This document shows, one piece after another, positions 12,693 through 24,510 of a stretch of 64,000 nucleotides of DNA; the first letter of the stretch is position 1, and the number at the start of each line of letters is the position of its first letter. A program made the translations under genes and the position numbers. The notes below the pieces were generated by a model. It was not told where the DNA came from. It did not search any database and worked only from the letters and a program-made list of their open reading frames with translations. Origin of the DNA: Anniella stebbinsi (lineage: Eukaryota; Chordata; Lepidosauria; Squamata; Anniellidae); contig JARDYH010000004.1 of assembly GCA_029215795.1 (NCBI GenBank), positions 201,114,017-201,178,016 on the forward strand, written 5' to 3'.

Positions 12693-13499
12693 CACTTAAA
12701 AAAAGCACTTAAAATGCTTCCGCCTGTTTGATTTATTAGCTCTTCTGAAGACTCTTACCTGGAATTAGGATGTAGTTCCGTCCTGTATCTTTTCTCTTCT
12801 TTTTCCTATTTTATCTTATTTTGAATCAGCAAGACATTTATGCCATGTCTTTGTTTTGCTAAAGCACTGCTTTTCTCCCTCGCATTGCTCTGTAGTGTTT
12901 CCAATACAACACCTCCCTTGTCACTCACTCCGCATCCCCCCCCCCCCCAGTATAATTCTTTCCAACTTTCAAAAACAATTACAGCCACAATCTCACTATT
13001 GGGTTTTGCTGGAGAATGAAGAAGAGGAAGCTTGCGTTGCATCTGCTGTTGCTGCTGCTGCACCTGCTCTGTGAGTGAACAGAGGATTTAGTCTCCATGG
13101 TTGTCAGTCCAGAACTTTCAACCCTGATCTCGTCAAAACATATGCACGCGCGTAGTTCTGTCGAACTGAGTGAGATTACTCATGTGCATAAAAGCAATCG
13201 TGTGCAGAAACCCAGGCAGGATCAGTTTCTTAATAAGAACTAAATCCTTCAGAAGAAGAACAAACAAACGAAGCATTGATAGATCCTTAGCGATGGTAAA
13301 GCGTGTCTGATGCAACATTGCCATCTAGAGACTGGAAAGCAAATGCATTTGAAATAGACCTTCTTTAAGATGTACATAACATTTTGTACAGAGTGATAGG
13401 ATGGATCTTTGAAGAACTGGAATGAGAAAAGAGCACATTTATTTATTTTTTGGAGGGGGAATATATATGTGCGTGTTGGAGAAAACATTTTATTCATTT

Positions 13500-15185
13500 G
13501 GTTGTTACATTTCGCTAGTGCCCATCAGCTGAAGTTCTCTGGGGGGCAGGTGGTGTTTCTCCACAAAACTTAAACTTAAAACCATAAAATATAATTATAT
13601 AATAAAACACAGTATTCAAAACGTAAGATTAAAACAGAATGAAACCAAATAGGAACCAAAATAAAAACCAGCATCAGTGCAAAGATTTAAAAATGCATTA
13701 ACAATTTTAAAACTGGGAAAATAAAAAGGTCTGCACCTGGCGCTGAAAAGACCACAATATAGATGCCACGTGAGCCTCTCTGGGAAGGTCATAACTGGGG
13801 TGCTACCACTGAAAAGGCCCTCTCCTTAGTAGCCACCCACCTCACCTCATTCAGGGGGACACCCGGAGATGGCATCTGATGATCTTAGGATCTGGGCAGA
13901 TATATATGAAAGGAGATGATCCTTTAGATAACCTGGCCCTAAGTCAGTTAGCTCTTTCTAAGTTAACACTTTGAATTGAGCACAGAAATAGACTAGCTGC
14001 CAGTGCAGATCATAAAGCACTGGTATAATATGATCATATTCGCCAGTCCCCATTAACAATTTTACTGCCCTATTTTACACCAGCTGAAGTTTTTGGTTCC
14101 GTTTTCAAAGGCAGTTGTGCTGCCACAGCCTTAAACACTAGGCCTAGACGAGCACACCCCTCTCAGGCTAAGCCCCAACACTTAAATACCTGAGGAAAGG
14201 GTAAAAGACACACCACTTTTCCCTTATAGCAGAGGGGAAAAGGGTGTTAAGGGTTTTTGAATAAGGTTCTCCTGTGAGTATGTTGGCTGAAGGTGTAATG
14301 ATATGTGTTTCTTTATTAAACTGATAGAGCAGGTTACAAAGCCAAGCTGACATGTGGTTTGTGGTAGCAAAAATAAAAGAAAATGTTTATTGTTGTTAAC
14401 AGTCTTTTCAAATCAATTTAAAACCTGCCTATTCGTAATACTTCAAACAATCTTGTTAATAATAATCCTAGGTACTTATAATCTCTTCACACACTCCTGA
14501 CTAGAACACACACAGCTATCATCCACTTAACTACCCTCCATCCAACCAAGACAATAAGACAATAAAATAATCTAAAACACTCCCTCACACTATATATACT
14601 CCTTCCTCTCCCTTTCCCAGCATCATCAGCCACAACCCACTCAGTCCAACATTCCGCACTCTCCAAACACACTAACCCAGACATACTCAAGGAGACGGAA
14701 ATGTGGGGTATCGTCCCAGCAGCCCTACATATAACACACTGCAGTAATCTAAACATTCAGTTACCAGAGTGTGGATAACTGTCACCAGACTATCTCTGCC
14801 CAGAAAGGATCATAGTTAGTGTATCAGCTTAAGCTGAACTACACCTCTAATGACAGTACTGGATCCAAGAGCACCCCCAAATTAAAAGCCTGATCCTTTA
14901 GGGGGAGTGCAATCCCCTCCAGAACAGATTGAATATCATTCATCTGGGAAGAAGAGCCACCTACTAACACTACTTCTGTCTTATCTTGATTGAGCCTCAT
15001 CTGCCCCATTACTGCAACCAGGCACTGATTCAGAACACCAGCTCCCTCATCTGGGATTGATGAAAAGGCATAGAGCTGGGTGTCATCTGAATATTAGTGA
15101 CACTTCATATCTCTGGATAACCTTCCTCAGCTGCTTCATAGAGATATTGAACAGCATGTGGGATAAAATAGAGCCCCGGGGGAAC
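13500..15185 (-). mobile_element. L2-type LINE copy, decayed, interrupted by an LTR
   Basis: The minus strand of 15185-14723 reads a damaged reverse transcriptase (SPRGSILSHMLFNIYMKQL, then after a frameshift SDDTQLYAFSS and VMGQMRLNQDKTEV). It continues after the LTR at 14114-13730 with the C-terminal region and a 3' UTR rich in AATA repeats. Several frameshifts and stops are present. The catalytic YADD is altered to SDD. Confidence 0.75.
14115..14718 (-). mobile_element. Probable solo LTR inserted in the L2 copy
   Basis: A 604-bp block splits the L2 sequence cleanly and is flanked by GCAG on both sides (14111-14114 and 14719-14722), a 4-bp target duplication. Read on the minus strand it starts TGGGACGATACC and ends GCAGCACAA, has TATATATA roughly 130 bp in, and AATAAA signals further on. 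This is LTR architecture. No coding region is present, so it is likely a solo LTR of an endogenous retrovirus or related element. Confidence 0.65.
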
Positions 15186-15214
15186 CCCATTGCATAACTG
15201 CCAAGAGACAGGGC

Positions 15215-15765
15215 AATATATAATAATTATTGTTGCTGTTGTTGTTATTGTTATTATTAATTTCATTTCTATATTGCCCCATAGCCGAAACTCTCTATGC
15301 AGTTTACAAAGATTAAAAACCATTAAAAATACAGTGTACAAAGTTTAAAAAACCATTTACTTAAATACACACAAACAGACAGTACACACAAATACAACAT
15401 ATATCTAAAAACAACTTTAAGCAATCAACCATAAAACAAATCCAGGACCTGATTAAAACTCATCATATGCTGACAAATACCTGAGAAAAGAGAAAGGTCT
15501 TAACCCGGCACTGAAAAGCATAACGATGTTGGCGCCAGGTGGGCCTTGTCGGGAAGATCATCCCATAACTGGAAGGCCAGCACCAAAAAGGACCTCTCCC
15601 TTGTTGCCACCTTCTGAGCCTCCACTGGAGGTGGCAGCCAGAGGAGGGTGTTAGATTCAGAATGTAGTATACAGGTAGGCTGATGTTGGGGTGACATGAA
15701 CCTACCCGGGATGGCAGATTCCTTCTAGAATCAGCCATCCAAATAGGAGCAGAACCACCTAGCAC
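15215..15765 (-). mobile_element. Second L2-type LINE 3' fragment
   Basis: A (TTA/TTG)n tract, CATTTCTATATTGCC, then AATA-rich 3' UTR, then on the minus strand decayed frames reading LWLPPPVEAQK and FLVLAFQLWDDLPDK, the LINE C-terminus. It abuts the previous L2 copy in the same orientation. Confidence 0.7.
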
Positions 15766-15849
15766 AGTGTCACAGAATTAGCATGTGAAATGTACGGCTT
15801 CCACACAGGCTCTTCAGATTTTCCCAGTAACCCCGTGACGTCCTGATTT

Positions 15850-16740
15850 CACCTGTGCAACCCACCTGGCTACACCTGACAAGACGTGCTATGCCACCAG
15901 CACTTGGGACTCACTTCAATCTCCCCTGTGCTGATGATGCATGTGAGGGTTCAGGCTTATTGCTGCTGCCCCTGTCTCGCCTTTACTATTTTTGGCACCA
16001 CAGCCCAGCAACCTAGCCCTCAGTTTCACCCTTTCCACTGCCACCAGTACCTTCTTCAGGTACTCCCAAAGACCATACCGGTTGTTCAAATTAAATGGAA
16101 TTTATTAACAGAAGTAATTGCATGTCAACAAGCTTAATGGTTTCCTCAGTTCAAATGTGTTATGGTTTCAAGGCTTCAAATTGTATTGGTTTCTGTAGTT
16201 CACTCTTAAATGGTTTCAATGTGGAATTCAAAACTATATCTCACATACTCTATAATCAAACACTCTCTTCATCAAATAATCCCTCAACTACCCCTGTCTC
16301 ATCTCATAATACTCCCTTCTCATCAAATAATACTCTCTTTAATCCCTGTCAGCCAGAACTATATATACACCCACACTGTTCTCCAGCTCCTCCCACTCTC
16401 ACACAGCCAGCCAATCCAGGGTTTCCAGACAACCAGCCAATCAGCACCCAGGCATTTACTCCCCCTCCTTCTAACCTATACTTATCAGAACTGTAAGCAC
16501 AACTGCAAATACATTTAGGTCTATTTACTTCCTTGAACTATATGCATTTTAAAACCTTTTACAACATATATTCCAACATGCATAATATAAACACTAACTT
16601 TGCAACTATAATGGCATATATGGCAGCTGAACATCACACACACACACACACACACCACACAAAAAGACCTGTTCTTTCATTTCTATTCACTTCCACCACT
16701 TTGCTTTTGAACTGAAGGTCATGTTTCCTTACAAACATTG
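15850..16740 (-). mobile_element. LTR-like block, boundaries uncertain
   Basis: Read on the minus strand there are CCAAT-type elements (GATTGGCTGG twice, near 16440 and 16405), a TATATATAG box near 16365, and an AATAAA near 16105, in the order expected for U3-R. It may start near 16736 (TGTTTGTAAGG). A (CA)n tract is at 16634-16661. No coding capacity is seen; the 133-aa open frame across it is low-complexity. Confidence 0.45.
16634..16661. repeat. (CA)n microsatellite
   Basis: About twelve CA units, inside the LTR-like block. Confidence 0.9.
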
Positions 16741-16861
16741 TACATAGTTACTTGAAAAATCATCAGTGTTATTTACTTCCAAGAAAGTCTGTTGGATTAA
16801 GGGATAAGAGTTCCTGCACATCTGGTTAAGTGTGTGTGTGTGCGCGGGCACAATAAACCAA

Positions 16862-17985
16862 TGTCCTTTGAATAATAAATTAATGATTTATTGACAAGAT
16901 ACATGGCTCAAACCTTAGCTCTGTAGATACCAACAATAAAATAATAAAATCTACATCATCTAGAAAGAAATTGCTTCCTCCTGACTTGAAAAATACACAT
17001 TTCTTGTTATTTCAAAGAGTTATTGAGGAAATAAGGTACAGAAAGTGATAAGTTTGTGGGAAAGATGGCAAGGCTGCCAAAGATTGCTCAAGAGTGGAAC
17101 TTCCCAGAAGCAATGTGCAACAAAGCCTAGCTAAGCATAGCTAGTCCTGTGACTGGTGCATGGCATTTGGGGAATTGTAGAAAGAAAATCTCTCTTTCAG
17201 ATACATAGAAACTTTTCCAGAAACATACATTTAAACTCTGGAGAGAAGCCTACAAGCATCTCTAACTCAAAGTTTTGTGTTTCTTTTAAATGCAGCAAAT
17301 TTATAAGAGAAATGCTGTGAATGGGTTTAACCAAAAGGAATGTATAATGTATGTAGTTATGGAATTTTATTCTATTAGTTTTGCACGGTTTTCTTCTTGT
17401 ATGCTCCCTTGAGAGAGTTTTATCCCCTAAAGGTGGCCTTAGAATAACATCAAAAATGTAATAGTATACACGGGGAGGGCTTAAAGATAAATAAAGAACT
17501 ATAATACTAATATAACAACTTTGATGAGACGTGTGAAATAAATCTTGATGTCCATAGTGAGAGGTAGACTGGCTAGATGGACAAGTTGTGGAAGGGGGGT
17601 GGGGGTGGGGAAATTAAGTCATTTTTTCTTTCAATGATATCATACCTTGAAATGTATCTAATTGGAATGATCTGTTGAATGAAATTTTTACTGGTACTGT
17701 GATCAGAAGTGGTCATAAACAGATGCACATTGTGAATCACCAGGGGTTCATGAATATGGTTACCAGATTGCTAGTGGTAAATATAATTTTAAATCTGGTG
17801 ACTAGCAGGGAAACTCTCTAATATATTTCATCACTGGAATAATAGTTTTTTAAAAAAATATATGTTGGCAACACAGGAAGATAGAGGGAAGGTTTACATA
17901 TACTGCTAAATTGTGGTTTAAAACTATGCGCATGAGCAGAATGAAACTTGAATGAATTTTAGCTGCTCCCCTTCTCCTCTTCTCC
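16862..17985. other. Intergenic, nothing recognised
   Basis: AT-rich with a short G-run near 17597-17610. No open frame of interest. Confidence 0.5.
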
Positions 17986-17989
17986 TGCA

Positions 17990-18215
17990 AGGCTGGGAGA
18001 ACGAATTAACTGGGACTCAGTTTGACGAATTCCTGGCTTGTTGCTACATGCAATCCAGGAATTGTGGATTAAAATAAACTCTAGACAATTGCTAAACACC
18101 AAGCTACAATTCTTGGTTTGTTTAGCTGGCTGGTTTAACAAACTAGAGTTTATTTTAAACCATAACTCCTGGCTTGCACATAATGATAATCCCATATAGG
18201 GCAAAACTATGTCCA
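17990..18215. mobile_element. Palindromic element
   Basis: Arms such as AAAATAAACTCTAGACAATT and AACTAGAGTTTATTTTAAAC are inverted around a centre near 18100 (AAGCTACAATTCTTGGTTTG). Non-coding. Confidence 0.55.
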
Positions 18216-18248
18216 CATACGTCATACTAATGGCATCGAATGTGGAAT

Positions 18249-18640
18249 TTATTTATTTATTTATTTAAAACCTTTCTTGGCAGAAGCCTTCCCAAGGCGG
18301 TGTGCAACAATAAAAACACATAAAATGGCTACAATGTAGAGCAATAAAAACCCAGTAACACAATAAATGCAGCAATAAAAACCAACAACAGAATCAGCAA
18401 TAAAAACTGAAACAGCAGCAATCATATTAGGAGAAGGTCAGAGTAAAATAATATGTTTCCAAGGCCTTTTTAAAAGCCTGCAATGGTGGAGCATAGCGGC
18501 CCCCGGATGGAAATTTATTCCAGAGGTGAGGCGCCAATGCAGAGAAGGCCACACATGGGAAATGCATCCACACGGGTGTCACTGTAAAGATCACTGTTAT
18601 GTGGCCCTTATCCAGAAAACTACACAATAGCCCTGTTCAG
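18249..18640 (-). mobile_element. L2-type LINE 3' fragment
   Basis: The (TTTA)n tail and AATAAAAAC-rich UTR are followed on the minus strand by a frame containing FSALAPHLWNKFPSGGRY and LQAFKKALETYYF, the LWN...FK..L..YLF C-terminus of these LINEs. Confidence 0.75.
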
Positions 18641-18785
18641 GAATTAGGCCTGAACAGGATATACAAACTTGTGTAAGGGTCACAGGGTCACACATTCTAG
18701 CCTGCCCCTAATGACTTCAGCCTGTCTGTCCCTATTCCACCCTTAATGGGCCGAGCGGCAAGCTCTGAGAGGGGGTTCTACTCCT

Positions 18786-18920
18786 GGGCCAGATCTACAC
18801 CAAGCAGGATATGACATGTTGAAAATGAATTGAAAACTGTATATGGAGTGTGCCCTGGGCCCCAACAGTTGTCACTACTGTTATAAACCCTTTTAAAGCA
18901 GTAATGTAGATCCTGCCCTG
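18786..18920. mobile_element. Short palindromic element (CAGATCTACA ends)
   Basis: Starts GGGCCAGATCTACACC and ends AATGTAGATCCTGCCC; inner ACAGTTGTCACTACTGTTAT symmetry. About 135 bp, non-coding MITE-like. Confidence 0.55.
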
Positions 18921-19200
18921 TTCACTTGACCAGGAGTAGAACTCTCCGTACGACTGAGGACCCTACTTTATCAGGGTTCTGGATTGGGTGCAGAGGGGTA
19001 TCCTACTCCTGATCAAGAGACTGTGAGTAGAATTCCCCCTTCAGTCCTCCCTCCTCAGTGCAGGGAGGTCTACGACTGAGGGGGCAGGGCTGCAACGTGC
19101 AGAGACACTGGGGTCAGTGAGAACGTACACAGCCCAGTGCCCTTTACACAGATTTGTATTTGCATAATGTCTGAACAAGGATAAATCTAGGGCCAAAATT

Positions 19201-19312
19201 AGTGGAGGCTGGTGGCTCCGATTTCGGTGGGGCTGTGAATCCATTCTGGGTTTCAGTCAGAACCAGCCAGAACTCTAAAGGAACTATCCAAAGTGCTGAA
19301 CCCCACCCCCAA

Positions 19313-19351
<39 letters not shown>

Positions 19352-19583
19352 TTATTTCTTACCCGCCTCTCCGTCCGGATCAAGGCAGGGAACAACATGA
19401 TAAAATACATAAAACTGATTAAAACATGACACATATTATTAAAACTGCATAAAAAATCCTAAAACATCCTAAAAACAAAAAATGGGTTCAACACCTTGGA
19501 TACTTCTTTTAGAGTTCTGGCTCGTTCTGACTGAAACCCAGAATGGATTCACAGCCCCACCGAAATCAGAGCCACAACCTCCA
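19201..19583. mobile_element. Long-arm palindromic element with L2 tail inserted in the loop
   Basis: Left arm 19201-19304 and right arm 19483-19583 are reverse complements over about 100 bp with only a few differences (GGTGGGGCTGTGAATCCATT / AATGGATTCACAGCCCCACC). The loop 19312-19475 is an (AAT)n plus L2 3' end (CCCGCCTCTCCGTCCGGATC). Confidence 0.8.
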
Positions 19584-19607
19584 CTGGCTCAAATAGATGT
19601 TGCACAG

Positions 19608-19608
19608 G

Positions 19609-19643
<35 letters not shown>
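19608..19643. repeat. (AT)n(GT)n compound microsatellite
   Basis: Seven AT units run into ten GT units. Confidence 0.9.
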
Positions 19644-19989
19644 ACCTGATTTTTAAAAAATATATAAAAGAAAACAGCCAAAGCCCCTGTAGATGGCTGC
19701 CATAATGAGCAGAGAAATAACGTGGGAGGGAGGGGTAGATTAACCATTTCCCCGATGTACTAATTTCTGCACAAAATCATTCCCCACCCCCAATGCAGCT
19801 TTCCCAACCAACTGAATCGGGCCCTTATATTTTCTTCCAGAGGTAGAAAAGCAGCTGGGGAGATCCTGAGTGGGGAAATGACCAAAATGAAACTGGGAAA
19901 AATTAAGTGCTCACTGCCCCCTTATACAGCCATATTTTCTCCACTCTCTCAGCTCCTTTTAATTCAAAAAGAAATCACTGGGAAACTGT

Positions 19990-20262
19990 CTGGTTCACAT
20001 GTAACAAGAACTCAGAGTATTGGTTGTCACTGAATTGTGGGTTGTTGTTACATGTGAACCTTGCACTATGATTTAAATATGGGTTATTAACACAATCAAC
20101 TCATGAAATGAACCCATGGTTTGTTGTTGAATTGTGGTCCATGGTTAACACCTCACAGTTACACTGTAGTGCAGGTTTTGCACATAATGACAATCCACAA
20201 TTCAGCGATAACCCATATTCAATCCGGACTATGGGTTGTCATTACGTGAGAATCAGGCCTGT
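19990..20262. mobile_element. Palindromic element, GGTTGTTGTTACATG type
   Basis: TCACATGTAACAAGAACTCA on the left pairs with TTGTTGTTACATGTGAACC, and the right half repeats ACAATCCACAATTCAG / TGAATTGTGG words. Non-coding, similar in style to the element at 3.3 kb. Confidence 0.5.
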
Positions 20263-20269
20263 GTCCACC

Positions 20270-21050
20270 AGTGGCTATGCAGTTCAGCTCCTGAAATTCT
20301 CTTCTCAAAGTATGCCTAAGAGATGCCTGGCCTGTCTGTCTGTTTTATCCTCTCAAAACAAATGAAAACTGTCAATGTGATTCTGAAAACTAAACACAGC
20401 CAATTCCTTCAGCCCTTCCTCTTGTGTCAATAGTCTTCAATCTCTCGAGACACAGGACACACCTTCTGCCAAACATGCATTTAAAGGCTTGCTTTGTAAT
20501 TTTTTTTTACCATATCTTTGTATGGAGTTAGTGCTGTTGCTGTGACCAACCTTAGGGCAGATTGAGACCCAGGAGTGGATCCCAACCCACTGGTTTCAGG
20601 GTCATGCTCTAAAGGGAAGGGGGAAGAACCAGAATTCTGCACCAAGGCTCCCTGAATTCCACACCAATGAAAACTAAGTACTGAAATCTCTATGAACAAA
20701 ATCTCCTTATTTTGCACAATGTATTCTGCTTCAACTAATTAAGGATTTTCTGTTCTTAAATTCTTACCCTTCATATTCATGGAAGGATAAGTCAATCAAT
20801 GGTTACAAGCCATGATGGTTACATGGAACCTCCAGTTCAGAGACAGTATGTGACTGAATGTGAGTTGTTGACAAGCACCCGGGGGGAGGGGGAAGAGGAA
20901 GAGCAAGCAAGAGCTATTACCTTTATGTGAATCAGGATCTTGGATCTGATCCAGCTGGGAGCTCACATCCTTATGTTTTTATGGCAGGATGCCCTAAACA
21001 AAACAGGCCACTTCAACTGAAGTCTTCCTGTTGAACTGAATATGGCCGCT
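20270..21050. other. Intergenic, nothing recognised
   Basis: Contains a GA-rich patch near 20881-20910. No gene or clear repeat. Confidence 0.45.
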
Positions 21051-21059
21051 TGCATCCTT

Positions 21060-21400
21060 GTTGGGCCTATATGACAGTCAGATCATATTACACCAATTCT
21101 GTACCAGCTGCACTAGTTCCAGGCCAAGTCAAAGTGTCAGTGTTGACCTTTAAGGCCTTAAATGATTTGGGTCCAGGTTATTTGAAGAGCCACCTACACC
21201 CATATGAACCTGCCCAGAATTTAAGATCATTTGCAGAGGCCCTACACACTGGCCTGCCACTGAGATCAGTAAGGTTGCCAGGTACTTCTCTATGGTGAAG
21301 TGGCCTTCTCTGTGGTGGCCCCAATCTTATGGAATTCCCTCCCAAGAGATATATGGCTGGCTCTCTCTGTGGCCACTTTTAAGAGGGTTTTAAAAACATA
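21060..21400 (+). mobile_element. L2-type LINE reverse-transcriptase C-terminal fragment
   Basis: The frame reads VSVLTFKALNDLGPGYLKSH then, after a frameshift near 21295, VAPILWNSLPRDIW. Truncated, no 3' UTR; a palindromic repeat follows directly. Confidence 0.75.
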
Positions 21401-21407
21401 CCTGCCC

Positions 21408-21520
21408 TCCTGTTGTTTTGGATTTCAACTCCCATAAGCCTCAGCCAGCACTGCCAATGGTGAGGAATGCTGGGATCTGTAATCCCAAACATCTGGAGGT
21501 CACCAGGTTGGGGAAGGCTT
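21408..21520. mobile_element. MITE-like palindrome, family A, 5' truncated
   Basis: TTGGATTTCAACTCCCATAA ... AGGAATGCTGGGATCTGTAA ... TCACCAGGTTGGGGAAGGC. It is fused directly to the end of an L2 fragment. Confidence 0.65.
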
Positions 21521-21524
21521 GTAA

Positions 21525-22480
21525 AACTAACGTATATCTGTAAAAAAAAGTTGCTATAATATGTGAAGCAAAAATTGTTTTAATGTAAGATAGGATTTTA
21601 TTTTTTGTCCATCAAAGTACAGATCTAGTGGTTCAGCAGGCAAGCTGATTTTGGATAAATTCAGCTGCTTCTACTGTTATTGTACCCCAGTAGGCCTTGT
21701 TTGGAAATGTAAAAGTATGAGCAATAGTTACAGTGGAATTTAAGAATGAAATTTGTCAAGTAATACCTATTGTAAAACCCATACCTACTGACCAAGCTAA
21801 CTTAAAAAGGGGTATATTGCACTACCATCATTCTAACCAACTCTCCTTTAAAACTGGTATGGGAGTTAGCGTGTATTATTCCAATATATATGATCACTCC
21901 TACAAAACATAGTTAGCTCAAGCTCTGTAGAATATCCCTAATATATTTGTGGATGTCTTACTGTTGAAACTCTGTTGGGTAAGCAAGAGTCAGTGAAAGA
22001 ACAAAATGGGGGAAACATAGGAATATGATCTGGATTTCACTTGATATAAAAGTCTTGTAACCTCCTTGAACTCATTAAATCAGAAGTTTTCTCTGCTCAA
22101 AAGCTTACTGGAATTTTCTTTCAAATGCACAAAATGTATTGTTTAATCCAAGTCTCTTGGTTAAACAAAGTTGGAGGTTGAATGACACAGGCAAGTCTTT
22201 ACTGTTCAAAGAAAGATTATTATCAGTTGTTAGCAATAATATAAATCAAGACAGTATGGCAAGATATTTTTTTACCATAGGAAATCTGCTTTAATTCAAA
22301 GATAGCGTGGTGTACCTTTCTTACTTTAGAGAATTTTTGCAAAGAAAAATGCAAAGCAGTTGTAAAACCTCATGCCTTCCCAAATTTTCCAATAACTCAG
22401 GAGAAGAGTAAATAAAGAGTATATAACGAATCTAGTAGTCAGCAAATTGCATAGCCTTGTGACATCACCTATAGCGGATG
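21525..22480. other. Intergenic, nothing recognised
   Basis: AT-rich single-copy-looking sequence. Confidence 0.45.
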
Positions 22481-22599
22481 GCCCAGACATTTTGGACCAA
22501 CTCCCATTAGCTTCTGCCAGCACGGCCAATGGTCAGGAATGCTGGACACTTTAGTCCAAAGTATCTGGAAACTTTCTGCCCACCCTTGACCTACAGCAG

Positions 22600-22718
22600 C
22601 TTTCTCCAACTTGGTGCCTTCCAGATATGTTGGACTGCAACTCCCAGCACCTGGCTGGGGATGTTGAGAGTTGTAGTCCAAAACACCTAACAGGAACCAG
22701 GTTGGAGAAGGCCGACCT
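22600..22718. mobile_element. MITE-like palindrome, family A
   Basis: AGCTTTCTCCAACTTGGTGC ... GGACTGCAACTCCCAGCACC / GAGAGTTGTAGTCC ... AACCAGGTTGGAGAAGGCC. Nearly full length. A decayed half-copy precedes it at 22485-22585. Confidence 0.75.
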
Positions 22719-22789
22719 AGCACTTGTTTCTCTGTCCAGAGACCATGACTGGCCACTGTGAATTTATCACTGAACTGACTCCAACTGTT

Positions 22790-23255
22790 TAGGTGGGTTG
22801 CCTTGCTGAACTATTTCATTATGCCTGCCTGAGATTTGAGGTCTGTTGGAAGAGCCCTCCTCTGTGTCCCACCAATGCGAGACATACATTATGCTGGGAC
22901 ATGGGAGAGGGCCTTCTCTGTTGTGGCACCCTGGTTGTGGAATGCCCTCCCCTCGGAGACCCAACTGGTGCATACGCTGGCTTCGTTTCGGCACCAAGTT
23001 AAAACATGGCTTTTTATCAAAGCCTTTGAGGGCTAAATTTGCCTAAACCTACACATAGTTTTATTTGTTTTTATTGCTTTGAATTTTTTTAAACTGGTGT
23101 TAGTTTGTTAATGGTTTTATACATTTTTAGCCATGTAAATTATTTATTGCTTTATACTGTTTGAATCGATTTTATCTGTACTCCACCCTGAGATCTCAAT
23201 GATATAGGTCAGAATACAAATGTTTTAATAAAATAAATAAATAAAATGTAAAGCT
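22790..23255 (+). mobile_element. L2-type LINE 3' fragment
   Basis: The frame 22836-23036 reads AFSVVAPWLWNALPSETQL and FRHQVKTWLFIKAFEG. Then a 3' UTR with TACTCCACCCTGAGATCTCA and the tail AATAAAATAAATAAATAAA. Confidence 0.8.
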
Positions 23256-24076
23256 AATCATGCTGTCTTGCTCTTATGATGGCTTGGGTAAAGCAGTTTC
23301 CATTTCAGGGAAAAACAACAACTGGAATATAATTGCATATAGGCAGATGATAACTGCTATGGGCAGTTATCATTAAAGTTGCCATTGTAACTGACTTCCA
23401 AGAGTGTGTGTTTAAATATGATGGTCCCCAAACCTCACTTTTTAATCACCCCGTCCTCAGAGATTTTATTCTTAGCCTTCTATTGTCTCAATATTTCCGT
23501 AATATTATTGGCTTCTGGAATGATTAAGTCTACAGGGAAGCAGAAATGTTGAGAAGAGAGGTGGGGACCAGAAATATTTTTGCCTCAGTCTTTTCAGAAC
23601 TAGCAGGGGGGAAATGTTCAACTCTGCAATGCTGTAATGTTATCCTTTATTGACCTTTTGCTTTAGGTAACTTGATTCCTCTTGGACTGTGCGCTCTTTA
23701 TTTTCTTTTCCTGGATGATGCGTTCCATTTCCCACTCCCTCTCTTCTCCTAAGAAAAAGGAGGAAACTGCATCACAGCCATCCAACACTGCAACTGATGC
23801 TCGTTCTTCTCCCTCTCGTCCCCCTCCCCTCTTTTGGGGGCGGGAAGACAGGAAGGGGATGTGGTACTACGGCGGGTCCATCCTTCCTCCAAGTTAGAAC
23901 CGAAAGCAAGAGCTGAGAGATCGACGCTGCAGCTTTAAACGGTTATCTCAGCGAAGTCCATCCGACCCACCTCGCTGCTTTCGGAGATCGTTTTACAAAG
24001 GTGAGAAACAGCACGAAAGAACCGACGCATGCTTTTAATTCAATCGAATCCCCAGTCTGTCTCACTATCTAATACA

Positions 24077-24147
24077 GCCTTCCTCAACCTGGTGTTTTCC
24101 AGCTGTGTTCGACCACAACTCCAAGCACCAGATTGGGGAAGGCTGAT
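24077..24147. mobile_element. MITE-like palindrome, family A, with internal deletion
   Basis: CAGCCTTCCTCAACCTGGTG ... ACCAGATTGGGGAAGGCTG: both ends are kept but the middle is lost. It lies between the two GC-rich blocks upstream of TIFA. Confidence 0.7.
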
Positions 24148-24221
24148 CTAACAGATTTAATTGGCACCCTTTGCGGGGCCTTCGCTCACAGGACGGCTTA
24201 AAAGAGTAATGCTAATTAAAG

Positions 24222-24510
24222 GCGTCATCCTATGCATGTTTACACAGACAAAAGTCCTACAACTCCCAGCATTCCCCAACAGACAAAAGTCCTACCTACA
24301 ACTCCCAGCATTCTGGGAATTGCAGGACTCCCCACCCCATCTAAACACGCATAAGATTGTTCCTTATAACGCCAAAACAATGCTGAGAGTTGTAGCAGCG
24401 TTTTTTGTTTAAACATGCATAAGATTGCGCTTAGAACACCCAAACAATATTGGGAGTTGTAGGGCTTTTTCATGCATATGATTGCTCCTTAAGATACCAA
24501 AACAATAAAA
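24222..24510. repeat. Family B palindrome followed by three tandem half-units
   Basis: 24222-24345 is a family B copy with an internal duplication of ACAGACAAAAGTCCTAC. Then the unit GCATAAGATTG...TTGTAG repeats at 24349, 24417 and 24474 (periods 68 and 57). It lies in the TIFA upstream region. Confidence 0.65.

Noticed and set aside
16095..16496. 133-aa plus-strand open frame, Ser/Pro/Asn-rich
   Set aside because: Low-complexity translation antisense to an LTR-like block; no domain and no splice or start support.
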